From Lachnoclostridium sp. (lineage in GTDB: Bacteria > Bacteroidota > Bacteroidia > Bacteroidales > Muribaculaceae): a stretch of 57,175 nt of DNA. The DNA lies in NCBI GenBank assembly GCA_023667185.1, contig JAMPAP010000001.1:1-57175 (forward strand), in the 5' to 3' direction. This document shows, piece by piece, positions 1 through 8,450 of this stretch (the first letter of the stretch is position 1; each line of letters begins with the position of its first letter). The notes below the pieces were generated by a model. It made no database searches and was not told the DNA's origin. It saw only the letters and a program-made list of their open reading frames with translations. The translations under genes were made by a program, and so were the position numbers.

Positions 1-9
1 CCGAAATTT

Positions 10-90
10 GATATCTTTTTCAGTGGCCTCCGCAAGCTCCGGGTGGGGTTACACTGACCCCCGGCTCTCCGAGCCTCCTTCGAAGATATC
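10..90. repeat. Inverted repeat enclosing GC-rich stem
   Basis: GATATCTT at 10-17 is exactly complementary to AAGATATC at 83-90. Between them, CCGG at 39-42 can pair with CCGG at 61-64 and a G run at 45-48 with a C run at 58-62. The whole could fold as one RNA or be a decayed palindromic repeat. Direction and function are unknown. Confidence 0.4.
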
Positions 91-279
91 TTAACTGCAT
101 TGCATTTATGTGGGGTAACTTTGCTAAAGCAAAGCGCTAAAGCGATGACTGACAACGACGACGCTCCGCGCCTGAGATTAGTTTTACACTCCGCCTTTTC
201 TATTTTAACAGCATTGTCCCTCGGCGCTCGGCGGCGTTCTTTCGATGTGATATGGGTGCTATTGTTTTTCTTACAGGAA

Positions 280-315
280 GCAGCCGTGCTTCGAGGGGGG
301 TCGAAACACGGCTGC
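280..315 (-). terminator. Hairpin downstream of RNase G gene
   Basis: GCAGCCGTG at 280-288 pairs with CACGGCTGC at 307-315. The stem continues inward through TTCGA/TCGAA with one C-A mismatch to a six-G loop, about 15 bp in all. It lies 45 bp past the RNase G stop codon. No clear U tract follows on the minus strand, so intrinsic termination is likely but not proven. Confidence 0.55.
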
Positions 316-359
316 AATAGGGTAGATGGGAACGGATGAGTCGGCTTCCGAAGGAAGAC

Positions 360-1982
360 TCACTCTTCATTATTCCTTAGCTTGGATTTGGTTTTGGATT
401 TAGAGGCGGATGAACTCATATCCTTTTCCTCTTTGAGGTCAATTTCGTTACGATCGTTGTCGATAACCTTGTATTGGAGATAGGCGAGCGACTGGTCAGG
501 GAGGATCGAGAAGTGGAATCCGTAACGCATACGCCATTTGAGATACATCGATATAAGTCCCTTCTTGAGATAAGCATCGACGAAGGGGTGGACATACATC
601 GTGAAGCCTTTTACTTTAAGGTGATTTACAAGGTATTCTATTTTTTCGAGAAGAGTGTCAGTGAACAGCAACGAGGGCTGGACTTCTCCCTTGCCGTAGC
701 ACGACGGGCAGGTCTCGGTGGTGACGATATCCATCACCGGACGCACGCGCTGGCGCGTGATCTGCATGAGCCCGAATTTGCTGAGCGGCAGGATATTGTG
801 GCGTGCACGGTCATGAGCCATCACTTCGCGCATGTGGTCGTATAGCTTCTGGCGATGCTCGGCTTTGTTCATGTCAATGAAGTCGATGACGATGATGCCG
901 CCCATGTCGCGGAGGCGAAGCTGGCGGGCTATTTCGTCGGCGGCGCGCAGGTTCACTTCGAGGGCATTGCTTTCTTGGTCAGGGGCAGCCTTGGAGCGGT
1001 TGCCGGAGTTGACGTCAATCACATGAAGTGCCTCGGTGTGTTCAATGATGATATATGCGCCTGACTTGAATGAAACGGTCTTGCCGAATGACGACTTGAT
1101 CTGCCTGGTGATGTTGAAGTGATCGAAGATAGGAATCGCGTCAGAGTATAGTTTTACGATATCCTTGCGGTCAGGAGCGATCAGACTGACGTATTTTACG
1201 ATCTGCTCATAGACATCAGGGTCGTTGACGTGGATGCTTTCGAAATCAGGGTTGAATACATCGCGGAGCATACCTACGATACGGCTTTCTTCTTCAAATA
1301 CGAGTGCCGGTGCAGTTGCTTTGCGAGCCTTGGCGAGGGTACGTTCCCAGCAGGCGATGAGAGTCTTGAGCTCATGATTGAGCTCGGCCACACGTTTTCC
1401 TTCAGCTGAAGTGCGTATAATCACTCCGAAGTTTTTAGGCTTAATACTTTCAACGAGCTGGCGGAGGCGCACTTTTTCTTCGGTGGTTTTGATCTTCTGA
1501 GAGATGGAGATTTTGTCACCGAAGGGAATGAGCACCATGTAACGGCCAGTGAAAGTGATTTCGGTGGTCAGACGGGGACCTTTTGAAGAGATGGGTTCTT
1601 TGACGATCTGCACCAAGAGCTGCTGTCCGGGCTGGAGTACGTCAGTGACAGTGCCATGCTTGTCAATGTCGGGCTGACGTTTGAGGCGTGAGATAGAGAG
1701 TTCGGGATCCTTTTCGTCGAGCAGCTGCTTGACGAAAGCGGAATAGGTAGCGAATTGAGATCCAAGATCGAGATAATGAAGAAAAGCGTCTTTGTCGTAG
1801 CCAACATTCACAAATGCGGCATTCAGGCCCGGCATCATCTTTTTGACTTTGGCCAGGTAGATGTCGCCGACAGCATAAGCGATGTTTCTTGACTCCTTCT
1901 GGAGCGAGACAAGGCGGCTGTCCTCGGTAAGGGCTATGGAGACCTCACCGGGCTGTACGTCTACAATTAATTCACTTTTCAT
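360..1982 (-). CDS. rng: Ribonuclease G (RNase E/G family)
   Basis: This is a 540-aa endoribonuclease of the RNase E/G family, acting in the cytoplasm on rRNA precursors and mRNA. An S1-like RNA-binding region occupies roughly residues 35-130. The two metal-binding catalytic aspartates of the family are visible in VIDVNSGN (Asp near 323) and VIDFIDMN (Asp near 367). CPSCYGKG near 425 is the zinc-link motif. The length suits RNase G rather than RNase E, and there is no long disordered degradosome scaffold. It is the last gene of a minus-strand group that begins with HU and a 29-codon basic protein. The start at 1982 gives the normal N-terminus. No promoter of its own was recognised, so co-transcription is likely. 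Confidence 0.95.
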   Translation of the reverse strand: MKSELIVDVQPGEVSIALTEDSRLVSLQKESRNIAYAVGDIYLAKVKKMMPGLNAAFVNVGYDKDAFLHYLDLGSQFATYSAFVKQLLDEKDPELSISRLKRQPDIDKHGTVTDVLQPGQQLLVQIVKEPISSKGPRLTTEITFTGRYMVLIPFGDKISISQKIKTTEEKVRLRQLVESIKPKNFGVIIRTSAEGKRVAELNHELKTLIACWERTLAKARKATAPALVFEEESRIVGMLRDVFNPDFESIHVNDPDVYEQIVKYVSLIAPDRKDIVKLYSDAIPIFDHFNITRQIKSSFGKTVSFKSGAYIIIEHTEALHVIDVNSGNRSKAAPDQESNALEVNLRAADEIARQLRLRDMGGIIVIDFIDMNKAEHRQKLYDHMREVMAHDRARHNILPLSKFGLMQITRQRVRPVMDIVTTETCPSCYGKGEVQPSLLFTDTLLEKIEYLVNHLKVKGFTMYVHPFVDAYLKKGLISMYLKWRMRYGFHFSILPDQSLAYLQYKVIDNDRNEIDLKEEKDMSSSASKSKTKSKLRNNEE

Positions 1983-2019
1983 CGTAAAAACAATAAGATA
2001 TGGCCTCTCGGCTTACTTA

Positions 2020-2087
2020 ACACAAAGAACAAAACCCTCGCATCAGCCGGCGAGCCGGAATCACTGAGCCGTGTTTTGTTCTTGTGT
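2020..2087. repeat. Long inverted repeat upstream of rng
   Basis: ACACAAAGAACAAAAC at 2020-2035 is nearly perfectly complementary to GTTTTGTTCTTGTGT at 2073-2087, with one extra A. The enclosed segment can form a nested CTCGC/GCGAG hairpin. The element lies between the 29-codon gene and rng, so in minus-strand mRNA it is a structured rng leader. It could be a terminator, an RNase processing site or a site of feedback by RNase G. Confidence 0.6.
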
Positions 2088-2101
2088 GTTATCAACGCCA
2101 G

Positions 2102-2123
2102 GGGTGTCGAAAATGCAACACCC
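2102..2123 (-). terminator. Small hairpin after the 29-aa gene
   Basis: GGGTGT at 2102-2107 pairs perfectly with ACACCC at 2118-2123 across a 10-nt loop. It lies 13 bp past the stop codon of the small basic protein gene. No U tract follows, so it may only pause or stabilise the 3' end. Confidence 0.35.
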
Positions 2124-2136
2124 TTAAAGAGAGAAA

Positions 2137-2226
2137 TTATTTCTTCTTATGACGATTTTTTCTCAGGCGTTTTTTGCGTTTGTGGGTAGCCATTTTATGG
2201 CCTTTTCTTTTCTTTCCGCTGGGCAT
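2137..2226 (-). CDS. 29-aa basic COX24/bS22-like protein
   Basis: A 29-codon gene encodes MPSGKKRKGHKMA followed by a Lys/Arg tail ending KKRLRKNRHKKK; about half of its residues are Lys or Arg. This sequence type is typical of Bacteroidota and resembles the AURKAIP1/COX24 family (mS38, mycobacterial bS22), so a small ribosomal protein is the best guess. The reading frame is ATG to TAA, and the gene sits between HU and RNase G on the same strand. An internal Met at residue 12 is an alternative start that would leave 18 residues. The family link rests on recognition of the basic motif, not on an alignment. Confidence 0.85.
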   Translation of the reverse strand: MPSGKKRKGHKMATHKRKKRLRKNRHKKK

Positions 2227-2289
2227 AATTACTTATTTAAACGGTTATATATAATATAATGTGGTAAAAGATACTTAGGGAAACCTGAA

Positions 2290-2571
2290 TTAGTTGTTAC
2301 CCTTAACTTCTTCCATGAACACTTTGGCAGGCTTGAAAGCGGGGATGCGGTGTTCGGGGATGATGATAGTAGTGTTCTTAGAGATGTTGCGGGCAGTCTT
2401 CTCAGAACGAACTTTGATGATGAAGCTACCGAAACCACGGAGATACACGTTCTCACCGTTGGTAAGAGAATCCTTAACTACTTCCATGAATTTCTCGACA
2501 GTTTCGAGAACATTTGCTTTGTCAATGCCTGTAGATTTGGCAATTTCGTTGACGATGTCAGCTTTAGTCAT
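2290..2571 (-). CDS. hup: HU-family DNA-binding protein
   Basis: A 93-aa nucleoid protein of the HU/IHF family, which binds and bends DNA as a dimer. The N-terminal helical dimerisation part (MTKADIVNEIAKSTGI) is followed by the LRGFGSF signature and a basic beta-arm ending in the family's FKPAK motif near the C-terminus. It is full length. It lies 63 bp upstream of the 29-aa protein gene in the same direction and may be the first gene of that transcription unit. A hairpin (about 2612-2630) lies in its leader. Confidence 0.95.
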   Translation of the reverse strand: MTKADIVNEIAKSTGIDKANVLETVEKFMEVVKDSLTNGENVYLRGFGSFIIKVRSEKTARNISKNTTIIIPEHRIPAFKPAKVFMEEVKGNN

Positions 2572-2611
2572 TGCTTTATAAGTTTATTGAGTTGGTTTTA
2601 TTCAAAAATTT

Positions 2612-2630
2612 AGCCCGTAATGGAGGGCTT
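2612..2630. promoter_or_regulatory. Hairpin in the HU leader
   Basis: AGCCC and GGGCT flank an 8-nt spacer upstream of the HU start. On the minus strand an AAATTTTT tract follows, giving an attenuator-like arrangement, but the stem is only about 5 bp. A weak -7-like GATATTTG lies further upstream near 2645-2655. The rest of 2572-2744 is AT-rich with nothing else recognised. Confidence 0.3.
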
Positions 2631-2744
2631 TAGATTTTTCACTGCAAATATCGTAACTTTTTTTTAATTAACATATATAATTCGATTATTTTTTTCAATA
2701 AAGTTCAATCTTTTACCATCTTATGAGATAAGACAAGAAATGTA

Positions 2745-2776
2745 TTTGGTAAGATTATGAAAAATTTGTAAATTCG
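2745..2776 (+). promoter_or_regulatory. Bacteroidota-type promoter for folP-cdaA
   Basis: TTTG at 2745-2748 and TAAATTCG at 2769-2776 are separated by 20 bp, matching the -33/-7 consensus with one mismatch in the -7 box. Transcription would start near 2780, giving a leader of about 16 nt before the folP ATG. Confidence 0.65.
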
Positions 2777-2795
2777 CCTGAATTTTTTAACTATC

Positions 2796-3641
2796 ATGTT
2801 TGAGCCATTTTCGTTAAACATATCAGGGAGGATCGTTGAGTTTGACCGTCCGGCAGTGATGGGCATACTTAATGTCACGCCCGATTCGTTTTACGGCACC
2901 AGCCGCACCATGAGTCGTGAAGATATCTGCCGTCGAGTCAGCCTTATGCTTGAGGATGGCGCTGATATCATCGACATAGGCGGCTACTCCACCCGCCCCG
3001 GCGCGCCGGAGGTCAGTCAGGAGGAGGAGCTGCGCCGTGTGATGTCAGGTATGGAGGTCGTAAGAAGCCTTGCTCCCGAGGCTATAATATCTGTGGACAC
3101 ATTTCGCAGCAGCGTGGCTCGCAAAGCCGCCGAAGAATTTCAAGCCGATATAATCAACGACATTTCAGGCGGCGACATGGACGAGAAGATGTTTGACACC
3201 GTGGCTGACACCGGAGCAGCTTACATAGCGATGCACACCCGCGGCTGTCCGGCTACAATGCAGCAGCTGACTGATTATGATGACGTTGTCGCCGAGGTGA
3301 TAAGCTCGCTTTCAAGCAAGGTCAGAGAGCTGGCGCTCCGCGGTGTGGCCGACGTAATAGTGGACCCAGGGCTCGGATTCGCAAAGACGGTGGAGCAAAA
3401 CTACTATCTGCTCGAGGCATTAGAGGCGATAAAGTCCACTCTTGAGCGACCGATACTCATAGGGTTGTCGCGCAAGTCAATGATAACCAAACCCTTAGGC
3501 ATAACTGCCGACGAGGCTCTTGCACCTACAACCGCTCTCAATCTTGCCGCTCTCGAAAGAGGAGCTTCCATCATACGTGTTCACGATGTCAAGGAAGCGG
3601 TAATGGCAGTAAAATTGTATATGATGTTAAAAGGATTATGA
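2796..3641 (+). CDS. folP: Dihydropteroate synthase
   Basis: A 281-aa TIM-barrel enzyme that condenses 6-hydroxymethyl-dihydropterin diphosphate with p-aminobenzoate in folate synthesis; it is the sulfonamide target. The signature MGILNVTPDSF is near residue 24, followed by DIIDIGGYSTRPG, VDTFRS, INDISGG, VDPGLGFAK and GLSRKS, all in the usual order. The length is normal. The stop overlaps the start of cdaA (ATGA), a pairing common in Bacteroidota. A good promoter lies just upstream. Confidence 0.96.
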   Translation: MFEPFSLNISGRIVEFDRPAVMGILNVTPDSFYGTSRTMSREDICRRVSLMLEDGADIIDIGGYSTRPGAPEVSQEEELRRVMSGMEVVRSLAPEAIISVDTFRSSVARKAAEEFQADIINDISGGDMDEKMFDTVADTGAAYIAMHTRGCPATMQQLTDYDDVVAEVISSLSSKVRELALRGVADVIVDPGLGFAKTVEQNYYLLEALEAIKSTLERPILIGLSRKSMITKPLGITADEALAPTTALNLAALERGASIIRVHDVKEAVMAVKLYMMLKGL

Positions 3642-4420
3642 TTCAGATAGGATTACGTGACATATTCGATATAGCCATAGTGGCTCTTCTGCTTTTTTAT
3701 CTTTATAAGATAATGAAGGAGAGCGGTACGATCAACATATTTTTCGGAGTGCTTGCCTTTATCGTCGTGTGGCTGCTTACGTCGCAGATTCTCGGGATGA
3801 AGCTCATAGGCTCAATTCTCGACAAATTCATGGGGATAGGTCTGCTCGTGCTCGTGATACTGTTTCAGGATCAAATAAAACGATTTCTCGTAGAACTCGG
3901 CGACCACAAGCGATGGCGCTTCCTGAAGAAAATACTCCATCACCCTGACCCTGATACGAAAGCCCAGACACGCAAGAATGTGCTCCCGATAGTGTATTCG
4001 TGTATCAATATGTCAAAATCGCGCACCGGAGCGCTCATCGTGATAGCCCAGGAAATGTCGCTTGAGAGCTATGAAAAGAGCGGCGATATCATCGATGCCG
4101 ACATCAATGCCCGATTGATAGAAAACATCTTTTTCAAGAACTCTCCGCTCCACGATGGAGCCATGATCATCGACAAAGGCCGCATCAAGTCAGCCGGATG
4201 TATTCTCCCTGTAAGTCATGACCGCAACGTACCGCGCTCATTGGGACTGCGTCACCGCTCGGCTCTCGGAATAGCTCAGGCTACCGACGCTTTTGCCATA
4301 GTGGTTTCAGAGGAAACGGGCAACATATCAGTGGCTTACCGTGGTGTGCTCACCACCCGCATCTCTTCCACCGAACTTGAACAACGCCTGTCTGAAGCCC
4401 TCGCCTTCGATATGAAATAA
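3638..4420 (+). CDS. cdaA: Diadenylate cyclase (CdaA/DacA)
   Basis: This 260-aa membrane enzyme makes c-di-AMP from two ATP. Three hydrophobic segments occupy about residues 10-80. They are followed by the DAC domain, with HDGAMII (DGA near 173) and LGLRHRSALG (RHR near 205), the two hallmark nucleotide-binding motifs. The ATG overlaps the folP stop, implying translational coupling. c-di-AMP controls osmolyte and wall homeostasis in other phyla; its targets here cannot be read from the sequence. Confidence 0.95.
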   Translation: MIQIGLRDIFDIAIVALLLFYLYKIMKESGTINIFFGVLAFIVVWLLTSQILGMKLIGSILDKFMGIGLLVLVILFQDQIKRFLVELGDHKRWRFLKKILHHPDPDTKAQTRKNVLPIVYSCINMSKSRTGALIVIAQEMSLESYEKSGDIIDADINARLIENIFFKNSPLHDGAMIIDKGRIKSAGCILPVSHDRNVPRSLGLRHRSALGIAQATDAFAIVVSEETGNISVAYRGVLTTRISSTELEQRLSEALAFDMK

Positions 4421-4486
4421 TAAGCGGGCGAACAAATTCTGGCCGCAAAGCGTTATATAGTCTGAGGGATATTTTTTTGTATATTT

Positions 4487-5887
4487 ATGAGTGAAATTAC
4501 TAACGATAAAACCAATACCGCCAATTCAGCAGGCAGTTCTACAGAAAACCTTGGAGTAAGTCCGATAGGGAAACTGCTGATGCAATATTCCATACCGGCG
4601 ATCATCGCAGCCGTTGCCACATCACTATATAATATTGTTGACTCAATATTTATTGGTCGTGGTGTAGGTGCAATGGCCATAGCCGGACTCGCAATCACTT
4701 TTCCGCTCATGAATCTTGTGGTGGCATTCTGCACTCTTATCGCCGTAGGCGGTGCCACGATCAGCTCCATATTTTTAGGGCAGAAAAACTTTGACCGCGC
4801 TACTGACGTGGTCAACAACGTGATGACCCTCTGCCTTATCCACTCTCTAGTCATCGGCAGTATAGCCCTGATATTCCTCGACCCTATCCTGACATTTTTC
4901 GGCGCCACACCGGAGACAATCCCCTTTGCGCGCGAATTTATGAAGATAATTCTTTACGGAACCCCCATAAGCTATGTGTTTATCGGCCTCAACAACCTGA
5001 TGCGAGCCACTGGTTACCCACGCAAGGCCATGATCTCGGCACTACTGTCAGTGGTGGTCAACATCATCCTTGCGCCGCTGTTTATCTTCAAATTCGGCTG
5101 GGGTATCAAGGGAGCCGCTATTGCCACCATTTGCGGGCAGTCGACTGCATTCGTATGGGTGCTCTACCATTTCCTTTCGAAAAAAAGCTCCATCCACTTC
5201 CGCGCTGACAACCGCTGGCTCACCCCTGCAATTATCAAGCATATTTATTCGATAGGTCTTTCGCCATTCCTGATGAACGTAACAGCTTGTGTGGTAGTGA
5301 TATTCATCAACCACGCGCTGCTGAAATATGGCGCCGCTGATGGTAATCTTGCCGTAGGTGCGTATGGCATATTGAACCGAACGACCATGTTTTTTGTTAT
5401 GATAGTGTTCGGTGTGACACAAGGTATGCAGCCTATTCTGGGTTACAACTTCGGTGCCGGCAACTTCAAGCGAGTCAACCAGACACTCCGAATCGGTATA
5501 TGGCTTGGCGTAGCCATTACAACAATAGGATGGATCATCACTGAATTGCTCCCCGATACGGTAAGCTCCCTCTTCACCGTCGATCGCCAGCTCATCGACA
5601 TAGCTCGCGCAGGATTCCGCATCTACTTCATCGCTTATCCGGTGGTTGGCTGCCAGATTGTGATACAGAACTATTTCCAGAGTATCGGCAAACCTAAACT
5701 ATCAATATTTCTATCTCTGACACGACAATTACTCTTCTTGATTCCGTTCCTGATATTCCTGCCCCGATATTACGGTATTGACGGTGTATGGGCATCAATG
5801 GCCGGAAGTGACATAATAGCTTTCATATTCGCAGTCGTGACTCTTATTATTGCGACGCGCCGATTTGAAAAAGCATATAAACACTAA
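4487..5887 (+). CDS. MATE-family efflux transporter
   Basis: A 466-aa integral membrane protein with about 12 hydrophobic helices in two similar halves, as in multidrug and toxic compound extrusion (MATE) antiporters. The N-terminal half begins with IGKLLMQYSIPAIIAA and contains VDSIFIGRGVG; the second half contains QGMQPILGYNFGAGN, a typical MATE loop. The substrate cannot be predicted. It is preceded by 66 bp with an AT-rich segment but no clean -7 box. mgsA follows 11 bp later, so the three genes to 7931 may be co-transcribed. Confidence 0.92.
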   Translation: MSEITNDKTNTANSAGSSTENLGVSPIGKLLMQYSIPAIIAAVATSLYNIVDSIFIGRGVGAMAIAGLAITFPLMNLVVAFCTLIAVGGATISSIFLGQKNFDRATDVVNNVMTLCLIHSLVIGSIALIFLDPILTFFGATPETIPFAREFMKIILYGTPISYVFIGLNNLMRATGYPRKAMISALLSVVVNIILAPLFIFKFGWGIKGAAIATICGQSTAFVWVLYHFLSKKSSIHFRADNRWLTPAIIKHIYSIGLSPFLMNVTACVVVIFINHALLKYGAADGNLAVGAYGILNRTTMFFVMIVFGVTQGMQPILGYNFGAGNFKRVNQTLRIGIWLGVAITTIGWIITELLPDTVSSLFTVDRQLIDIARAGFRIYFIAYPVVGCQIVIQNYFQSIGKPKLSIFLSLTRQLLFLIPFLIFLPRYYGIDGVWASMAGSDIIAFIFAVVTLIIATRRFEKAYKH

Positions 5888-5898
5888 TTTAGAATGTT

Positions 5899-6345
5899 AT
5901 GAAAAAACGTCTTACAATCGCACTTGTTGCACATGACCAGCGCAAGGCTGACATGGTATCGTGGGTAAAGTACAATGCACCCCTGCTTTCACAGCACCAC
6001 CTCATCTGCACAGGCACCACCGGCGGCCTCATCCAGGAGGCGTTCGACGAACGCGGCATTCCGGCCGATGTAGAGCGCATGAACTCCGGGCCTATGGGCG
6101 GTGACGCTGAAATCGCCGCTCTGGTGGTGAAAAATGAGATTGATCTCGCCGTATTCCTTATCGATGACCTAAATCCCCAGCCTCACGAAGCCGACATTCA
6201 GATGCTTCTCCGCCAATGCCGCATCCACAATGTCCCCATCGCCTGCAACCGTATAAGCGCTGACCTGATGATTTCATCTACACTTTGGGACGATGAAGAC
6301 TATGTGCCTATGGATCAAACATATATTAAATTTGACCGCCAATGA
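5899..6345 (+). CDS. mgsA: Methylglyoxal synthase
   Basis: A 148-aa enzyme converting dihydroxyacetone phosphate to methylglyoxal and phosphate, a bypass of lower glycolysis. The family motifs are visible: ALVAHDQRK near residue 8, the phosphate-binding CTGTTGG near 37-43, GPMGGD with the catalytic Asp near 69, and FLIDDLNPQPHEAD with the active-site His near 96. It is full length. It overlaps the next gene by 4 bp (ATGA). Confidence 0.95.
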   Translation: MKKRLTIALVAHDQRKADMVSWVKYNAPLLSQHHLICTGTTGGLIQEAFDERGIPADVERMNSGPMGGDAEIAALVVKNEIDLAVFLIDDLNPQPHEADIQMLLRQCRIHNVPIACNRISADLMISSTLWDDEDYVPMDQTYIKFDRQ

Positions 6346-7931
6346 TAGAGGAGATTCAACTCCGCACTGACCCGCGGACGGCCGCCATCGAAAAAGAGTT
6401 GATGCGCGAGGCCGCCCGTGCTTTGCATATATCAGCTGAGCGCGTGAAAGCCGTGGTGATACGCCGCCGTTCCATCGATGCAAGGCAGCGCCGCGTGATG
6501 GTCAATCTTGCAGTCAAAGTTTACATAGATGAGACACCCTCCTCTACTTCTATAATGACACCGGTAATTTACAACCCGGTGCCAGATGACGCTCCACAGG
6601 TGCTGATTGCCGGGGCTGGCCCGGCCGGGCTTTTCGCAGCTCTCCGACTTATTGAGATGGGCATCCGTCCCATCATCTTCGAGCGGGGTAAAGATGTGGA
6701 TTCGCGCCGAAAGGATATGGCTCGCATCTCACGCGAAAATGTCGTCGACCCTGACTCCAATTACTGCTTCGGAGAGGGTGGCGCCGGAGCTTACTCTGAT
6801 GGCAAGCTCTATACCCGCAGCAAAAAGCGCGGCAATATCGACAAAATCCTGAATATCTTCTGCCAGCATGGAGCTTCAGAAGATATACTGCGCGATGCTC
6901 ACCCTCATATCGGCACTGACCGCCTCCCGGTAGTCATCAAGTCGATGCGCGAGACAATATTGCGCTGCGGAGGTGAAGTTCACTTCTCCACAGCCGTGGA
7001 TCGGCTACTCATTGAGGATAATCAGGTCAAGGGGATAGTGACCCGTGACGGAGACGAATATTTCGGTCCGGTAATCCTTGCCACAGGTCATTCAGCCCGC
7101 GATGTCTACCGAATGCTCGACGCTTCAGGCATCAAGCTGGAAGCAAAAGGATTAGCTATCGGAGTACGCCTTGAGCATCCCCAACATCTGATTGACTGCA
7201 TCCGCTACCATTCCCCGCAAGGCCGAGGCAAATATCTTCCTGCTGCCGAATATACGATGTTGACACGTGTGGACGACCGCGCTGTGTATTCTTTCTGTAT
7301 GTGTCCGGGCGGATTTATCATCCCGGCAGCAAGCGGTCAGGCCCAGCTCGTGGTCAATGGTATGTCGCCATCCAACCGCGGCACGCGATGGGCCAACTCC
7401 GGCATGGTCGTGGAAATATTACCTGAAGATGTCCCGGGTGACAACGTGCTGAAAATGATGGACTATCAGGCTGATATCGAACGCAAATTCTGGGAAGAGG
7501 CCGGACGGACTCAAAACTCGCCTGCGCAGCGAATGACTGACTTCGTAGATGGTCGCCAGTCATCATCCCTGCCCGAGTCATCTTACGCTCCCGGCATCCA
7601 TTCATCGCGTGTTGACCGGCTTCTACCCGAAGGTATAAGTCGCCGTCTGCGCGAAGGTTTCAAGGAATTCGGCCGCAAAAACCGTGGTTTCCTCTCCCCC
7701 GAAGCTGTAGTTATTGGAGCCGAGACACGCACTTCGTCCCCAGTAAGAATACCCCGTGATGAAGAAAAGCTAAGTCATGTAGAGATAAGCGGTCTTTATC
7801 CTTGCGGCGAAGGCGCCGGATATGCAGGTGGTATAGTTTCGGCCGCTATCGATGGCGAACGATGCGCCGATGCAGTCACAGCTCTTCTTCGAGGAAATTC
7901 ACCTCATCAAGAAGCTGATGAGCTATCGTAG
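6342..7931 (+). CDS. NAD(P)/FAD-dependent oxidoreductase
   Basis: A 529-aa flavoprotein of the large family usually annotated as FAD-dependent dehydrogenase or aminoacetone-oxidase-like. An N-terminal region of about 80 residues precedes the dinucleotide-binding motif GAGPAGLFAA near 91. CFGEGGAGAYSDGKL near 143 and a C-terminal GEGAGYAGGIVSAAIDG segment that closes the FAD site are characteristic. The substrate is unknown. Its start overlaps mgsA. Its last 56 bp overlap the 3' end of the convergent gene on the minus strand, so both C-termini share DNA. Confidence 0.88.
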   Translation: MIEEIQLRTDPRTAAIEKELMREAARALHISAERVKAVVIRRRSIDARQRRVMVNLAVKVYIDETPSSTSIMTPVIYNPVPDDAPQVLIAGAGPAGLFAALRLIEMGIRPIIFERGKDVDSRRKDMARISRENVVDPDSNYCFGEGGAGAYSDGKLYTRSKKRGNIDKILNIFCQHGASEDILRDAHPHIGTDRLPVVIKSMRETILRCGGEVHFSTAVDRLLIEDNQVKGIVTRDGDEYFGPVILATGHSARDVYRMLDASGIKLEAKGLAIGVRLEHPQHLIDCIRYHSPQGRGKYLPAAEYTMLTRVDDRAVYSFCMCPGGFIIPAASGQAQLVVNGMSPSNRGTRWANSGMVVEILPEDVPGDNVLKMMDYQADIERKFWEEAGRTQNSPAQRMTDFVDGRQSSSLPESSYAPGIHSSRVDRLLPEGISRRLREGFKEFGRKNRGFLSPEAVVIGAETRTSSPVRIPRDEEKLSHVEISGLYPCGEGAGYAGGIVSAAIDGERCADAVTALLRGNSPHQEADELS

Positions 7932-8424
7932 CAGTAAGGCGGCTCGAGCGAGAGAGCTCGGCCTCGGCAAGTCGGCGAGCTGTGCCGGTATTGCCACTTA
8001 AAACATTGAACATCAATCGTAACGCTGCGTATCGGGTAAGCTCCCGGCTCGAACAAGCAGCCTCTTCTGCTACCTCAGTAGCCTCAGGCATCTTCCGTAA
8101 CAGCTTATGACAGAGAATATCCACTTCCTCCACGCTTATGCAGATGTCGATCCACTCTCCGGCCATCGTGGCTGTGAGCGACTCCACGGGATATATCATC
8201 GGCGCGAGCAAGCGGCTTTCACGGCAGGCGACATCATCGCGAAGACGGATAGCCATCTCCGCATCTGTCCCCGTTTCTGCCGCTATCTCCATCAGCTGAG
8301 GAAGATTAAGGCCGAAAATTATCTTATGTGGCAGGCCACCCTTGCGCAGAGCATCGGCTACCACGCCATTACGCATCGCAAACATCCTGCGCTTCAACTG
8401 TTGCATTTCATTAAACTTCTCCAT
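7876..8424 (-). CDS. Helical HEAT-like protein, alkylation-repair fold
   Basis: A 182-aa protein without signal peptide or membrane segment. It is predicted to be almost entirely helical, with repeated short helices such as RLRDDVACRESRLLAPMIY and SSRELTRYAALRLMFNV. This resembles the small Bacteroidales proteins grouped with the DNA alkylation repair (AlkD-like HEAT) family; the assignment is tentative and no catalytic residue can be named. Its 3' end overlaps the oxidoreductase gene by 56 bp in convergent orientation. A -7-like box on the minus strand (8432-8439) lies only 8 bp before the ATG, predicting an almost leaderless mRNA. Confidence 0.75.
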   Translation of the reverse strand: MEKFNEMQQLKRRMFAMRNGVVADALRKGGLPHKIIFGLNLPQLMEIAAETGTDAEMAIRLRDDVACRESRLLAPMIYPVESLTATMAGEWIDICISVEEVDILCHKLLRKMPEATEVAEEAACSSRELTRYAALRLMFNVLSGNTGTARRLAEAELSRSSRLTATIAHQLLDEVNFLEEEL

Positions 8425-8431
8425 AACACCG

Positions 8432-8439
8432 CAAAATTA
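8432..8439 (-). promoter_or_regulatory. -7 box for the HEAT-like gene
   Basis: The minus strand reads TAATTTTG, an exact TAnnTTTG match, ending 8 bp before the start codon at 8424. No TTTG was found at the right spacing upstream, so the promoter call is partial. The divergent gene's start at 8451 is only 11 bp away. Confidence 0.4.
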
Positions 8440-8450
8440 CTAAAAAATAT

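Larger units (their letters stand above)
1..359. other. Gene-free structured intergenic region
   Basis: No convincing gene is present. A 79-codon open frame at 100-339 has low-complexity, non-family composition and is judged spurious. The stretch holds an 8-bp inverted repeat closing a GC-rich fold (10-90), a small perfect hairpin with arms 120-125 and 128-133, and the hairpin downstream of the RNase G gene (280-315). A motif near 129-155 (AAGCGCTAAA followed by a TGAC-containing segment) loosely resembles one near 11022-11043, suggesting shared intergenic repeat ancestry, but the match is short. Confidence 0.5.

Noticed and set aside
100-339. 79-codon open frame in the first intergenic region
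   Set aside because: No recognisable motif; it runs through a small hairpin and the RNase G terminator, has no promoter, and its composition is unlike neighbouring proteins.
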